This document shows positions 16,059 to 25,480 of a DNA stretch of 64,000 nt, in pieces. The notes beneath the pieces are model-generated. The model saw only the letters and a list, made by a program, of their open reading frames with translations. It made no database searches and was not told the DNA's origin. Within the stretch, counting starts at the first letter, position 1. Each line of letters starts with the position of its first letter. The stretch is from contig QNRL01000011.1 of the NCBI GenBank assembly GCA_003315335.1, positions 62,001 to 126,000 on the forward strand, in the 5' to 3' direction. This DNA is from Pseudocitrobacter faecalis (GTDB taxonomy: Bacteria > Pseudomonadota > Gammaproteobacteria > Enterobacterales > Enterobacteriaceae). Both the position numbers and the translations under genes were made by a program.

Positions 16059-17372
16059 TTAAGCTTTGCCATCCCGGGCGTGTTTCATCAGACGTGAAAC
16101 CAGGTCAAACTCCCGGAAATTGACCGGGCGCTGCTGCAGCATCGAAATATTCCCGGCAATCCCGGTGAGAATCGACATCGCCCCGGCACGGTGGTCGGCG
16201 GCGCGTTGCAGCGGGTCGTTGCCCGGCACACCGAAAAGATCCGCCAGCATCGCGTTATCGCCACCACCGTGGCCGCCTTCGCCAAGGGTGAAATCCGCTT
16301 TCCACGGTTCGGCAAACATCGGGAAGACGGTGATATCACACTGCTCCAGACTGCCTTCGTTTTCACGCTCGCCGCCTGCATTAACGTAGGATTTCTCGAT
16401 AATTTTCATCTCCAGACGCCCTTCGGTGCCGTTGAACACCACGTTCAAACCTTCCCACGGCAAGTAAGCGTTCAGGGAGTAGGTGAGCTGCACCTGATTC
16501 TGGTATTTCACCAGCACCGACAGGGTGTCTTCGATGGTAATCCCATCGCTAAAGACGCTCTGATCGCGGAAATAGTTATCTTCATGTTCGGCGTCCAGAT
16601 AGAGCGCTTTAAGCTGCGGGTTTTCCGCCATTTCCAGCGCAAACGGATCATTTTTCGCTTCCGCGTAGCCGTGAGTGCGTGGACAGAACTGTGTCACGCC
16701 GCGTTTTTCGGCGTTCTCTTTGCCGTAGAATTGCAGGCTGCCTTCGGCATAAACGCGTTCCGGGTAGCTCGCCAGCCAGAAGTTCATCAGATCGAAATGG
16801 TGAGTGGATTTATGCACCAGCAGGCCGCCGCTGTTGCGTTTTTCCCGATGCCAGCGACGGAAATAATCTGCCCCGTGCTCGGTGTTGAGCAGCCACTCGA
16901 AGTGCACCGATGTGACCTGACCAATCTCCCCCTGCATCAGCAGCTCGCGTATCTTGCTGTGATGCGGCGCGTAGCGATAGTTGAACGCCACGCGCACGGT
17001 ATGCCCGGTTTCTTCGATGGCATCCAGAATGCGCAGGGCTCGCTTCTCATCGATGGTCATCGGTTTTTCGGTGATCACATCGCAGCCCGCGTGCAGCGCC
17101 CGCACAATATAATCATCATGGGTGCGATCCATGGTCGTGACGATAATAATATCCGGGCGGGTTTCGCGGATCATCTCTTCAAACTGCGCGGCTTTCCAGG
17201 TGGAAACGGGCGCGGCACCTTCCTTTTGCAGCAGCGTATTGGCGTAATTCATACGCGTCTGATTGGTATCGCAAAAGGCCACCAGTTTGGCATTCTCGCG
17301 CCATTGACCGCCGATAGCCGAAATATATAAACCTGCACGTCCTCCCGTGCCGACCAGCGCATATTTTTTCAT
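16059..17372 (-). CDS. Gfo/Idh/MocA-family NAD(P)-dependent oxidoreductase
   Basis: The 437-residue protein has an N-terminal Rossmann fold (ALVGTGGRAGLYISAIGG, residues 4-21). The catalytic-site motif TEKPMTID lies near residues 100-107, and a C-terminal substrate domain has KSTHHFDLMNFWL. The family oxidises or reduces sugars and inositols at a ring carbon, or acts as NAD-dependent glycosidases. The unusual HRAGAMSILTGIAGN tail is typical of longer members. It is divergent from the unknown 522-residue gene with only 47 bases between start codons, so the two are probably co-regulated. No transporter is adjacent and the substrate is unknown. Confidence 0.87.
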   Translation of the reverse strand: MKKYALVGTGGRAGLYISAIGGQWRENAKLVAFCDTNQTRMNYANTLLQKEGAAPVSTWKAAQFEEMIRETRPDIIIVTTMDRTHDDYIVRALHAGCDVITEKPMTIDEKRALRILDAIEETGHTVRVAFNYRYAPHHSKIRELLMQGEIGQVTSVHFEWLLNTEHGADYFRRWHREKRNSGGLLVHKSTHHFDLMNFWLASYPERVYAEGSLQFYGKENAEKRGVTQFCPRTHGYAEAKNDPFALEMAENPQLKALYLDAEHEDNYFRDQSVFSDGITIEDTLSVLVKYQNQVQLTYSLNAYLPWEGLNVVFNGTEGRLEMKIIEKSYVNAGGERENEGSLEQCDITVFPMFAEPWKADFTLGEGGHGGGDNAMLADLFGVPGNDPLQRAADHRAGAMSILTGIAGNISMLQQRPVNFREFDLVSRLMKHARDGKA

Positions 17373-17419
17373 TGTGTCCTCGATTATGATAAACGACCAA
17401 ATAACGGCAGGATGTCGCG

Positions 17420-18988
17420 ATGAAACGTATTCCCCACCAGTTGATGGAACTGAATAGTACCTTTATCTGGCACTGGCCCTGGTTTATTCAGGGTGTGCAG
17501 AGTGCGAAGCAGCATGGTTTCACCGGGATAATCCTGCACCAACAGGAACTGCTTTCTATTCTGGCTACGCCCTCGCCATTGAGTCAGAAACTGAATGTCG
17601 AGAACCTTATTCATCAGCAAAATTACGCGCTGCTGTATTTAAAACGCGTTGACCGTTATCTGGCCGACAATAATTTATCTTTTTGGCTTCAGGGCGAAGC
17701 CGCGCCGACGGATGACATTATTAAGCGCAAATTTCCCGAGATGGCATTCGATGAAAAAAGCGCGCCCGATTTCTGGCCGCAGTTTTATGCGGCAATCATG
17801 CATCCGTTATTACAGGCGTTGCCGCATCTGAGCGGTTTAATTCTTAGCCTGACAACGCCCGCGTTTCAGACCTCCGGTTGGCAGCGCAGCCTGCATTCCG
17901 TCTGGAGCCTGCTGCGCGGGCAGGGAAAAAAGCTGGTACTACGCGACTTTATCGATGACAGCTGGCCGCGCCAGCAGCTCTCGAGCATTCTCGCGACGCT
18001 GCCGGGCGATGTGCGCGCCTCCATCAAAGCCACCGAGCTGGATTACCACCCCGGCTTCGCCAACCATCCCAATATCGCCACGCTGCCCGGCCACAATAAG
18101 TGGATCGAGTTTGACCTCTTTGGCACCGGCTACGGCTGGACGGCGCTGCCGTGCTATCTCGCTGATGAAATCAGCGGTCGCCTGAGCTGGGCGCTGAGCG
18201 TGGCGGAAAATGAAGTGGAAGCCATCACTTCCCGCGTCAGCTGGCAGTGGCTGCCCGACAGCCGGGTGATGGACTCCGTCAACGCCATCAATCTGCTTGG
18301 CCTGTCGGCGGCGAATCAACTTCAGGAGGGCGCGCTTACCACCTTCGAACGCTGGGCTGAGCAGCAACAGCTTCGTTTCCGTTCCGCACAGGATAAACAG
18401 CGTCTCGCCGCCCTGCTGCATACCAGCTATGACTGGCTGTGCAAAACGCCCAACCTGCTGGGGCGGCGTATGCACTATCAAAGCCAAATCCCCGAAAGCC
18501 TCGCCCAGGCGCAGCAGTTGCTGCACATGGATACCCGCAGCGCCAACTGGATGCAGGCTTACCAGCCGCTGATGCCCACCGACGATCCGTCGCTTGGTAA
18601 TGAGCAGCGCGAGCTGATCGCCCTTGAGAAAGAGACCGCCTGCTTCCTCGCCGCCAACGCTGTGCAAAGTCTGCGGGCGCTCATGCCGCGCATCACCTGC
18701 CCGAACGATACGCTGGAACAACTTCTTGCCGCCTGGCGTAGCGCCGAGGTCTACAGCCAGATGTTTTCCCGCGTCGCCGCCAGCGTGACGCTGCTCACCT
18801 GGCACGATCATTACGGTAGTGAGCCTTCCGCCAGCGTACTTGCGGAACAGCAGAACGCGCTGCTGTGCTATGCCGATACGCTCGACCGCTGGCTGGACAC
18901 GCCGCCCGCGGGCAGCCCGCTGTTTTTGTCGATGTTGCTGAACCCGGCGCGTTTGAGCCGTTTCGCTGACAGTTTGTCGATGGGGTAA
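17420..18988 (+). CDS. Unknown protein, possibly a TIM-barrel carbohydrate-active enzyme
   Basis: I do not recognise this 522-residue protein. It has no signal peptide or membrane segment. The N-terminal 280 residues alternate helices and short strands with many aromatic residues: FIWHWPWFIQGVQ, HGFTGIILHQQE, LILSLTTPAF, KLVLRDFIDD, WIEFDLFGTGYGW. The pattern resembles glycoside hydrolase (alpha/beta) barrels. The C-terminal part is helical (IALEKETACFLAANAVQSLR). Candidate acids are D176 and D177 and E273, but I cannot assign them. The ATG at 17420 gives the pairing with the divergent oxidoreductase, which suggests a sugar-acid or glycoside pathway. Confidence 0.7.
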   Translation: MKRIPHQLMELNSTFIWHWPWFIQGVQSAKQHGFTGIILHQQELLSILATPSPLSQKLNVENLIHQQNYALLYLKRVDRYLADNNLSFWLQGEAAPTDDIIKRKFPEMAFDEKSAPDFWPQFYAAIMHPLLQALPHLSGLILSLTTPAFQTSGWQRSLHSVWSLLRGQGKKLVLRDFIDDSWPRQQLSSILATLPGDVRASIKATELDYHPGFANHPNIATLPGHNKWIEFDLFGTGYGWTALPCYLADEISGRLSWALSVAENEVEAITSRVSWQWLPDSRVMDSVNAINLLGLSAANQLQEGALTTFERWAEQQQLRFRSAQDKQRLAALLHTSYDWLCKTPNLLGRRMHYQSQIPESLAQAQQLLHMDTRSANWMQAYQPLMPTDDPSLGNEQRELIALEKETACFLAANAVQSLRALMPRITCPNDTLEQLLAAWRSAEVYSQMFSRVAASVTLLTWHDHYGSEPSASVLAEQQNALLCYADTLDRWLDTPPAGSPLFLSMLLNPARLSRFADSLSMG

Positions 18989-19223
18989 GAATAGGGAGCG
19001 GCTCGCGAAAAGTCGTCTGTGGGAAGGATGAAGAAGAGCGGAGAAGTGTAGAAGGGGTAAATAGTGTGATAGAGATAGCGAATTGATGAAAATCAATGTG
19101 ATGCAGATCGTTTTTTAACAGCTACAAAGCGTGATTTCAGTCACCAGACGGGCGTGAAAATGTGATTTTTGAACAACACGAAAATCAGGGGGATATGCTG
19201 GACGATCGCAAAGGCCCATCGAA

Positions 19224-20156
19224 TCAGTTCTCTCTATGTAAAAGGTCTTGATAAATTCCGCTCAAAATCCCGCCGGGAGCGAACTCTTTTTTAATCCACA
19301 GTGTTACCTGTCCGGTGGCGGAGTGGCGCGTCGCCAGCAGCATACGGGAATCCTGACGTGGGTTGTGGATTTGTCGGGTGACCAGCAGTGATTGTTCTGC
19401 TGCTTTACGCACCATGTAGTCAGGTAAAAAACCGATTCCTGCGCCGAGGATCTGGCACTGGCATTTGGTGTTGAAATCGGGCACCAGCACCGATTCCTGA
19501 CCGTGCAGCAGCCAGCCTACCTTCTTATTGATGGTATGCGCGGTATCTTCCACCATGATATTAGGATAAAGGCGTAGCTGACTTTCGGCGATGGGCTCCG
19601 GCATAAAGGCCAGGGGATGATCGGGGGCGATGGCGAAAACCCAACGAATCGCGCCAATTTCGGTGTAATCAATGCCGCCGCCGTCGAGCAGGGTATCCGG
19701 CGCGCCGATAGCAATGCTGGCCTGGTTATTGATCATCGCATCCCAGACGCCGTTATACACTTCCGTGGTGACGGTAATCTGGCAAGTGGGAAATTGCTTT
19801 TTCAACACCTGAAGCAAGCGGGCGGTATGTTCCGGTGTATAAAGCAACTGGTTGATACAAATGCGAATTCTTGTCTCTATTCCCTGGGCGATGGTATCAA
19901 TACTGCGGCGAATGGCGTGAAAGTCATTGAGCAGATCGCTCGCTTTACGCAGAAAGTAGCGCCCGGATTCCGTCAGTTCTATGCTGCGGGTATTACGGGT
20001 AAACAGCACCACATCAAGGCCGGTTTCCATCCTGCGAATCGTGTAGCTGATGGCGGAAGTCGTCAGCCCTAACTCCTCCGCCGCTTTACTAAAGCTGCCG
20101 TAACGTGCGGCGGTGGTAAACGCCAGCAGGTTTTCTTCCGTAAAAATTGAGTTCAT
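19224..20156 (-). CDS. yahB: YahB, LysR-family regulator
   Basis: The 310-residue protein, the same length as E. coli YahB, matches it almost throughout from memory (FTEENLLAFTTAARYGSFSKAAEELGLTTSAISYTIRRMETGLD). The winged helix covers residues 1-65, with a substrate-binding-like effector domain after it. It lies 93 bases downstream of yahC on the same strand, and the yahDEFGIJ genes run the other way. It is the natural candidate to control the divergent yahC/yahD promoter region. Its effector is unknown. Confidence 0.9.
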   Translation of the reverse strand: MNSIFTEENLLAFTTAARYGSFSKAAEELGLTTSAISYTIRRMETGLDVVLFTRNTRSIELTESGRYFLRKASDLLNDFHAIRRSIDTIAQGIETRIRICINQLLYTPEHTARLLQVLKKQFPTCQITVTTEVYNGVWDAMINNQASIAIGAPDTLLDGGGIDYTEIGAIRWVFAIAPDHPLAFMPEPIAESQLRLYPNIMVEDTAHTINKKVGWLLHGQESVLVPDFNTKCQCQILGAGIGFLPDYMVRKAAEQSLLVTRQIHNPRQDSRMLLATRHSATGQVTLWIKKEFAPGGILSGIYQDLLHREN

Positions 20157-20249
20157 TTTCCTGCTCCGGTTACCGCATTATGCTCCTGTTTTACTGTAGT
20201 GATTCTCAGGGCAAAGTGACAATCACTTTTGAATAACTTTTAAAACTGA

Positions 20250-20744
20250 TTACACCTTCTCTTTTGAGGTGGCTTCACTCAGCCTGCGCCCGGTATATTC
20301 CGAGATGAGTCCGATGCCGTTCCCGACGATAAAACCGGACAGCGCAACGGCCCAGTTAAGCCCGGTGGCGAAAAAAAGCGTCATGCCAAGAAAGCCGCCG
20401 GGAATAAACGAGGTCAGCCAGAAGCGCCCCTGCCAGACGATCGCCGCTGAGAAAGGAATGGTCATTATCACGCCAGCCAACCACGGCGAAAGCCCGGACG
20501 TGGTGGCTAACCAGCCCGTCGCCAGCGCGGCCAGAGAAGCCCATACCGCCCCGGAGACGTTAACGAACAGGCTTTTCGTAAATCCGGCTTTTCCGCCGCC
20601 AGCCGCATAGAAACTACAAAATGAGACAAAACCCGTTGTGCCTAATAACTCCCAACCTGGCGTCATTCCGACCCTGGAGGCCACCATTTGCCAGAGCCCT
20701 GCGCAAATACCGACGGTGATACCTGTTGCGGTGAGTCCGTTCAT
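20250..20744 (-). CDS. yahC: YahC, DUF1097 inner-membrane protein
   Basis: A hydrophobic protein of 164 residues from the ATG at 20744 (MNGLTATGITVGICAGLWQM), with about five membrane segments and a conserved glycine-rich FYAAGGGKAGF. It resembles E. coli YahC (165 residues) and the DUF1097 family, whose function is unknown to me. It is divergent from yahD. As the only membrane protein of the yah cluster it could carry or sense the substrate, which is inference only. A frame starting six codons earlier (20762) is possible but matches the family less well. Confidence 0.85.
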   Translation of the reverse strand: MNGLTATGITVGICAGLWQMVASRVGMTPGWELLGTTGFVSFCSFYAAGGGKAGFTKSLFVNVSGAVWASLAALATGWLATTSGLSPWLAGVIMTIPFSAAIVWQGRFWLTSFIPGGFLGMTLFFATGLNWAVALSGFIVGNGIGLISEYTGRRLSEATSKEKV

Positions 20745-21004
20745 GGTGCCCCCCAATATCATGTTTACTGAATGTGTTGGTTTCGTTTCGGAACTATATC
20801 GAAATAAAACCCGGTTGAGTTAAGGGGTATAGAGGTAAAGGAACAAACAGTGTCTTAACGCACACTCTGCCTCCATTGTTGAATTACTTTCAATAATAAG
20901 GCGTGTTATGGCGAATTAAATTTAACCGCCTTCTTTTCCTGAAATTTCATTGCTATCCTCGATTTATGGATCAAACAGCCACATCATCAGCAGGGGGAAT
21001 ATTT
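20745..21004. promoter_or_regulatory. Divergent yahC/yahD control region
   Basis: The 260 AT-rich bases between the two divergent start codons hold no credible gene. They must contain the promoters for yahC(-B) and yahDEFG. I see no perfect palindrome. A LysR-type site for YahB is expected, but I cannot point to it with confidence. Confidence 0.5.
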
Positions 21005-21610
21005 ATGACCACGAATAATTTGGCGAGTGAGTTTTTGCTGGCAGCCCAACATGGAAATGTTGATGCGCTCAGAAACTGTTTGCGGCAGGGTGTTGATGTT
21101 AATACACGTAATACAACGAAGCAAACCGCCATTATTCTTGCGAGCCTGAATAAACATTATGACTGCGTGCAAATATTAATAGATGCAGGTGCAGATATTA
21201 ATATGCAGGATAACATCTGTGCTAATCCTTTTCTGCTGAGTTGCCTGAATAATGATTTAACGCTTTTGAATTTAATTCTGCCCGCCAATCCCGATCTCAA
21301 CCGTTTAACGCGTTTTGGCGGCGTGGGGCTGACGCCCGCCTGCGAAAAAGGCCATATCAATATTGTACGCGAATTATTAACCCGCACTGATATTAACGTT
21401 AATCAGACCAATTATGTTGGCTGGACGCCGCTGCTGGAAGCTATTGTGCTTAATGATGGCGGTGAAACGCAGCAGGCAATTGTGCGTCTTTTACTGCAAC
21501 ACGGTGCCAGCCCGCATATGACCGATAAATACGGTAAAACGCCACTCGAACTGGCGCGCGAAAAAGGTTTTTCTGAAATTGCCGAACTGCTGATTGCGGC
21601 GGGTGCATAA
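21005..21610 (+). CDS. yahD: YahD, ankyrin-repeat protein
   Basis: A soluble cytoplasmic protein of 201 residues (E. coli YahD 201) built of five or six ankyrin repeats. Clear units begin at FLLAAQHGNVDALRNCLRQG, QTAIILASLNKHYDCVQILIDAG, GLTPACEKGHINIVRELLT, GWTPLLEAIVLNDGGETQQAIVRLLLQHG and KTPLELAREKGFSEIAELLIAAG. Such repeats bind other proteins, so a scaffolding or regulatory role toward the following enzymes is plausible. The ATG at 21005 has AGGGGGAAT upstream. An in-frame extension to 20903 is unlike the family. Confidence 0.92.
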   Translation: MTTNNLASEFLLAAQHGNVDALRNCLRQGVDVNTRNTTKQTAIILASLNKHYDCVQILIDAGADINMQDNICANPFLLSCLNNDLTLLNLILPANPDLNRLTRFGGVGLTPACEKGHINIVRELLTRTDINVNQTNYVGWTPLLEAIVLNDGGETQQAIVRLLLQHGASPHMTDKYGKTPLELAREKGFSEIAELLIAAGA

Positions 21611-21649
21611 CGAAGGAGAATCGCCATTAACACACCACCATACCGGTGT

Positions 21650-22513
21650 GTGCAGGCGCTAACGGCAGATGCAGGTTTTCTGGCCGAACGGGGTTCAGGG
21701 CAGATTGCACAGGTATTTAATCGGGCGGTTAATCTCTGGCTTCCTGCCCGGCGGCGATGGTTGACACTGCTGAGTGAAAGCTGTGATAACGCCCCAAATA
21801 GCTGTAGGTTAGCGCTCACTCACTTTGATGCTTCATTCCAGCCTGGCCAGTCGATTGAGTTGCATCATCATGGCGTCTTGGTTGCTGATAAACTGAAAAT
21901 TGATACGCTGTCATGCCGCTGCTGGCAGCCGCCTGATTTAACGCTAAGTCGCGAACGTTTTCGCCAGATTCCGTGGCTTAAATTGCGCGATATAATTTTG
22001 CAGCAACTACAAAAGCATGACACGCTTTTTCTGGGAGGCGGGAATAACCCTTTTTATCAGGCGATATCTGAGCAATTGCAGCGTAACCGGGAAATACTAT
22101 TTAAGGCGCTGCGTGGTAATTTAAATATCACGTCCGCCGTTACACAGATGATAGGTTTGGGTATCGGGCTCACGCCGTCTTCCGATGATTATCTGGTGGG
22201 AATGAGTGCAATTCTCTTTATTCCTGGTCACCCGGCAGCGCATCTGCGTGATGAATTTATATCGGCCCTGGCGTGTGCCGGAAAAAATACAACAAGCCTG
22301 AGTGCCACGACGCTCGAGGCGGCATTCGATTATCGTTATCGTGAAAATATTTATGCGTTTATTGCCAGCCTGATTAATGACCCCAGGCAATTATCGGAAA
22401 AGAACATCGCGGATATTAAAAGTATTGGCTCCAGTTCCGGCTGCGACATGCTGTTTGGCATGGCCGATGGCTGTGCGCTGAGCCAAACCTACGGAGGGAA
22501 TTATGTCAGTTAA
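21650..22513 (+). CDS. yahE: YahE, DUF2877 protein (AllH-like carbamoyltransferase subunit)
   Basis: The 287-residue DUF2877 protein has the motif FLGGGNNPFYQAIS near residue 125 and the glycine-rich IGLGIGLTPSSDDYLVGMSAIL near 165. Its relative YlbF, now linked to the oxamate carbamoyltransferase of the allantoin route (AllH), is encoded beside FdrA and YlbE homologues exactly as here. I give the GTG at 21650. However, the only good ribosome-binding site (GAAGGAGAA, 21612-21620) fits an in-frame ATT at 21626, which would add eight residues (MNTPPYRC). The 3' end overlaps yahF by 11 bases. Confidence 0.87.
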   Translation: MQALTADAGFLAERGSGQIAQVFNRAVNLWLPARRRWLTLLSESCDNAPNSCRLALTHFDASFQPGQSIELHHHGVLVADKLKIDTLSCRCWQPPDLTLSRERFRQIPWLKLRDIILQQLQKHDTLFLGGGNNPFYQAISEQLQRNREILFKALRGNLNITSAVTQMIGLGIGLTPSSDDYLVGMSAILFIPGHPAAHLRDEFISALACAGKNTTSLSATTLEAAFDYRYRENIYAFIASLINDPRQLSEKNIADIKSIGSSSGCDMLFGMADGCALSQTYGGNYVS

Positions 22514-24050
22514 AATAGTCATTAAACCGAATACTTATTTTGATTCTGTCTCGCTGATGTCCATCTCCACGCGCGCAAATAAACTCGACGGCGTCGAGCA
22601 GGCATTTGTGGCGATGGCGACGGAAATGAACAAAGGCGTGCTGAAGAATTTAGGACTGCTGACGCCGGAGCTGGAACAGGCGAAAAACGGCGACCTGATG
22701 ATTGTCATCAACGGCAAAACAGGCGCGGACAACGAGCAGTTGCTGGCTGAGATTGAAGAACTGTTCAATACCAAAGCGCAAAGTGGCTCGCATGAAGCGC
22801 GCTATGCCACTATTGCCAGCGCCAAAAAGCATATTCCGGCAAGTAACCTGGCGGTGATTTCCGTTAACGGTCTGTTTGCCGCCCGCGAAGCGCGTCAGGC
22901 GCTGCAAAACGACCTCAACGTGATGCTATTTTCTGATAACGTCTCAGTTGAAGATGAACTGGCGCTCAAGCAACTGGCCCACGAAAAAGGGCTGCTGATG
23001 ATGGGGCCTGACTGCGGCACGGCGATTATTAACGGCGCGGCGCTCTGCTTTGGTAACGCCGTGCGTCGCGGCAACATCGGTATAGTTGGTGCATCTGGCA
23101 CCGGTAGCCAGGAACTGAGTGTTCGCATTCATGACTTTGGCGGCGGCGTTTCACAACTGGTTGGCACCGGCGGGCGCGACCTGAGTGAGAAAATTGGCGG
23201 CCTGATGATGCTTGATGCCATCGGCATGTTAGAAAACGATCCACAAACGGAAATCATCGCCTTAATTTCTAAACCGCCAGCGCCTGCGGTGGCCCGCAAA
23301 GTGCTGGAACGTGCGCGCGCCTGCCGCAAACCGGTGGTGGTTTGCTTCCTCGGTCGTGGCGAAACATCCGCTGATGAGCCGGGGCTACAGTTTGCCCGCG
23401 GCACCAAAGAAGCGGCGCTGAAAGCGGTGCTGCTCTCCGGCGTGAAACAAGAAACGCTCGACCTGCATTCGCTTAACCGGTCGTTGATTGCGGACGTGCG
23501 TACTCGCCTGCAACCCCAGCAAAAATACATCCGTGGCCTGTTCTGCGGCGGCACGCTGTGTGACGAAACAATGTTCGCGGTGATGGAAAAACACGGCGAT
23601 GTCTACAGCAATATCCACCCCGATCCTGAATTCCGCATGAAAGATATCAACCGCAGCATCAAACACACCTTCCTCGACTTTGGCGATGACGATTTTACCA
23701 ACGGCAAGCCGCACCCAATGATTGACCCGACCAATCGCATCAGCCGCTTGCTCGAAGAAGCGCGCGATCCGGAAGTGGCGGTGATCGTGATGGATTTCGT
23801 GCTCGGATTTGGATCGCATGAAGATCCGGTTGGCTCCACCATCGACGCGATCAAAGAAGCGAAAGCGATCGCCGCTGCCGAAGGCCGTGAATTGATCATT
23901 CTCGCCTATGTGCTGGGCACCGATCTCGATACGCCATCGTTAGCACAACAGAGCCAGATGTTGCTTGATGCCGGGGTAATTCTGGCCAGCAGCAGCACCA
24001 ATACCGGATTGCTGGCGCGTGAATTTATCTGCAAAGGGGAGGAAGCCTGA
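22503..24050 (+). CDS. yahF: YahF, FdrA-family acyl-CoA-synthetase-like subunit
   Basis: The 515 residues equal the E. coli YahF length. The fold is that of succinyl-CoA synthetase/FdrA proteins. A CoA-binding-like Rossmann domain has GIVGASGTGSQELSVRIHDFGGGVSQLVGTGGRDL near residue 198. A ligase-like second domain has GLFCGGTLCDETMFAV, and HTFLDFGDDDFTNGKPHPMIDP near residue 380. FdrA (AllF) is reported to be one subunit of the oxamate carbamoyltransferase, and YahF is its paralogue. The ATG at 22503 follows GGAGGGAATT inside the end of yahE. The stop codon overlaps yahG as TGATG. Confidence 0.9.
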   Translation: MSVKIVIKPNTYFDSVSLMSISTRANKLDGVEQAFVAMATEMNKGVLKNLGLLTPELEQAKNGDLMIVINGKTGADNEQLLAEIEELFNTKAQSGSHEARYATIASAKKHIPASNLAVISVNGLFAAREARQALQNDLNVMLFSDNVSVEDELALKQLAHEKGLLMMGPDCGTAIINGAALCFGNAVRRGNIGIVGASGTGSQELSVRIHDFGGGVSQLVGTGGRDLSEKIGGLMMLDAIGMLENDPQTEIIALISKPPAPAVARKVLERARACRKPVVVCFLGRGETSADEPGLQFARGTKEAALKAVLLSGVKQETLDLHSLNRSLIADVRTRLQPQQKYIRGLFCGGTLCDETMFAVMEKHGDVYSNIHPDPEFRMKDINRSIKHTFLDFGDDDFTNGKPHPMIDPTNRISRLLEEARDPEVAVIVMDFVLGFGSHEDPVGSTIDAIKEAKAIAAAEGRELIILAYVLGTDLDTPSLAQQSQMLLDAGVILASSSTNTGLLAREFICKGEEA

Positions 24051-25468
24051 TGAGCCCGTCACTGTTTAGCCAACCGTTGAACGTTATTAACGTCGGTATT
24101 GCCATGTTTAGCGATGACCTGAAAAAGCAGCATGTTGAAGTGACCCAGCTCGACTGGACGCCGCCGGGGCAGGGCAATATGCAGGTGGTGCAGGCGCTGG
24201 ACAACATTGCCGCTTCGCCGCTGGCAGACAAAATCGCCGCCGCTAACCAGCAGGCGCTGGAGCGCATTATCCAGTCGCATCCGGTTTTGATTGGCTTTGA
24301 TCAGGCGATTAACGTGGTGCCAGGCATGACGCCGAAAACCATTCTTCACGCCGGGCCGCCGGTCACCTGGGACAAAATGTGCGGCGCGATGAAAGGCGCG
24401 GTCACCGGGGCGCTGGTGTTTGAAGGGCTGGCGAAAGATCTCGACGAAGCGGCTGAACTGGCGGCCTCCGGAGAGATTACTTTCTCGCCGTGCCACGAAC
24501 ATGACTGCGTGGGGTCGATGGCGGGCGTCACCTCGGCCTCGATGTTTATGCACATCGTGAAAAACAAAACCTACGGCAACCTCGCGTACACCAACATGAG
24601 CGAGCAGATGGCGAAGATTTTGCGCATGGGCGCCAACGACCAGAGCGTGATTGACCGTCTCAAGTGGATGCGCGATGTGCAGGGGCCCATGCTGCGCGAC
24701 GCGATGAAAATTATCGGTGAAATCGATCTGCGCCTAATGCTGGCGCAGGCGCTGCATATGGGCGATGAGTGCCATAACCGCAACAACGCCGGAACGACGC
24801 TGCTGATTCAGGCGCTGACGCCGGGGATTATTCAGGCCGGTTATTCCGTTGAGCAGCAGCGCGAAGTGTTTGAGTTTGTCGCCAGCAGCGACTACTTCTC
24901 CGGCCCGACGTGGATGGCGATGTGTAAAGCGGCGATGGATGCGGCGCACGGCATCGAATACAGCACCGTGGTGACCACCATGGCGCGTAACGGCGTCGAG
25001 TTCGGCCTGCGAGTCAGCGGCCTGCCGGGGCAGTGGTTTACCGGCCCGGCACAGCAGGTGATTGGCCCGATGTTTGCCGGGTATAAGCCGGAAGATTCGG
25101 GGCTGGATATCGGTGACAGCGCCATCACCGAAACCTACGGCATTGGTGGATTTGCCATGGCGACCGCGCCCGCCATCGTCGCGCTGGTGGGCGGTACGGT
25201 GGAGGAAGCTATCGATTTCTCCCGCCAGATGCGGGAAATCACCCTCGGTGAAAACCCCAACGTCACCATTCCGCTGCTCGGTTTTATGGGCGTGCCGTCG
25301 GCAATCGACATCACCCGCGTGGGCAGCAGCGGCATTCTGCCGGTGATCAACACCGCCATCGCGCATAAAGAGGCGGGCGTCGGCATGATTGGTGCGGGCA
25401 TCGTGCATCCACCATTCGCCTGCTTCGAGAAAGCCATTCTTGGCTGGTGCGAACGTTACGGCGTCTGA
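24050..25468 (+). CDS. yahG: YahG, DUF1116 protein (AllG-like carbamoyltransferase subunit)
   Basis: The 472-residue protein (E. coli YahG 472) belongs to DUF1116 with YlbE/AllG. Conserved stretches include FDQAINVVPGMTPKTILHAGPP near residue 83, SPCHEHDCVGSMAGVTSASMFM near 145 and HMGDECHNRNNAGTTLL near 236. The histidine/cysteine-rich segments could form the active site, but this is unproven. It is translationally coupled to yahF (TGATG) and was probably made as part of one complex with YahE and YahF. A REP cluster separates it from yahI. Confidence 0.9.
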   Translation: MSPSLFSQPLNVINVGIAMFSDDLKKQHVEVTQLDWTPPGQGNMQVVQALDNIAASPLADKIAAANQQALERIIQSHPVLIGFDQAINVVPGMTPKTILHAGPPVTWDKMCGAMKGAVTGALVFEGLAKDLDEAAELAASGEITFSPCHEHDCVGSMAGVTSASMFMHIVKNKTYGNLAYTNMSEQMAKILRMGANDQSVIDRLKWMRDVQGPMLRDAMKIIGEIDLRLMLAQALHMGDECHNRNNAGTTLLIQALTPGIIQAGYSVEQQREVFEFVASSDYFSGPTWMAMCKAAMDAAHGIEYSTVVTTMARNGVEFGLRVSGLPGQWFTGPAQQVIGPMFAGYKPEDSGLDIGDSAITETYGIGGFAMATAPAIVALVGGTVEEAIDFSRQMREITLGENPNVTIPLLGFMGVPSAIDITRVGSSGILPVINTAIAHKEAGVGMIGAGIVHPPFACFEKAILGWCERYGV

Positions 25469-25480
25469 CTGAGATATTCA

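Noticed and set aside
16191-17330. A 379-codon open frame opposite the oxidoreductase
   Set aside because: It is the antisense shadow of the Gfo/Idh/MocA gene, histidine- and phenylalanine-rich, with no recognisable domain or ribosome-binding site.
17939-19096. A 385-codon open frame opposite the unknown 522-residue gene
   Set aside because: The composition is that of a complement shadow (HRRRL, QRAARGRR). The plus-strand frame has better codon use, a sensible start and a pairing with the divergent oxidoreductase.
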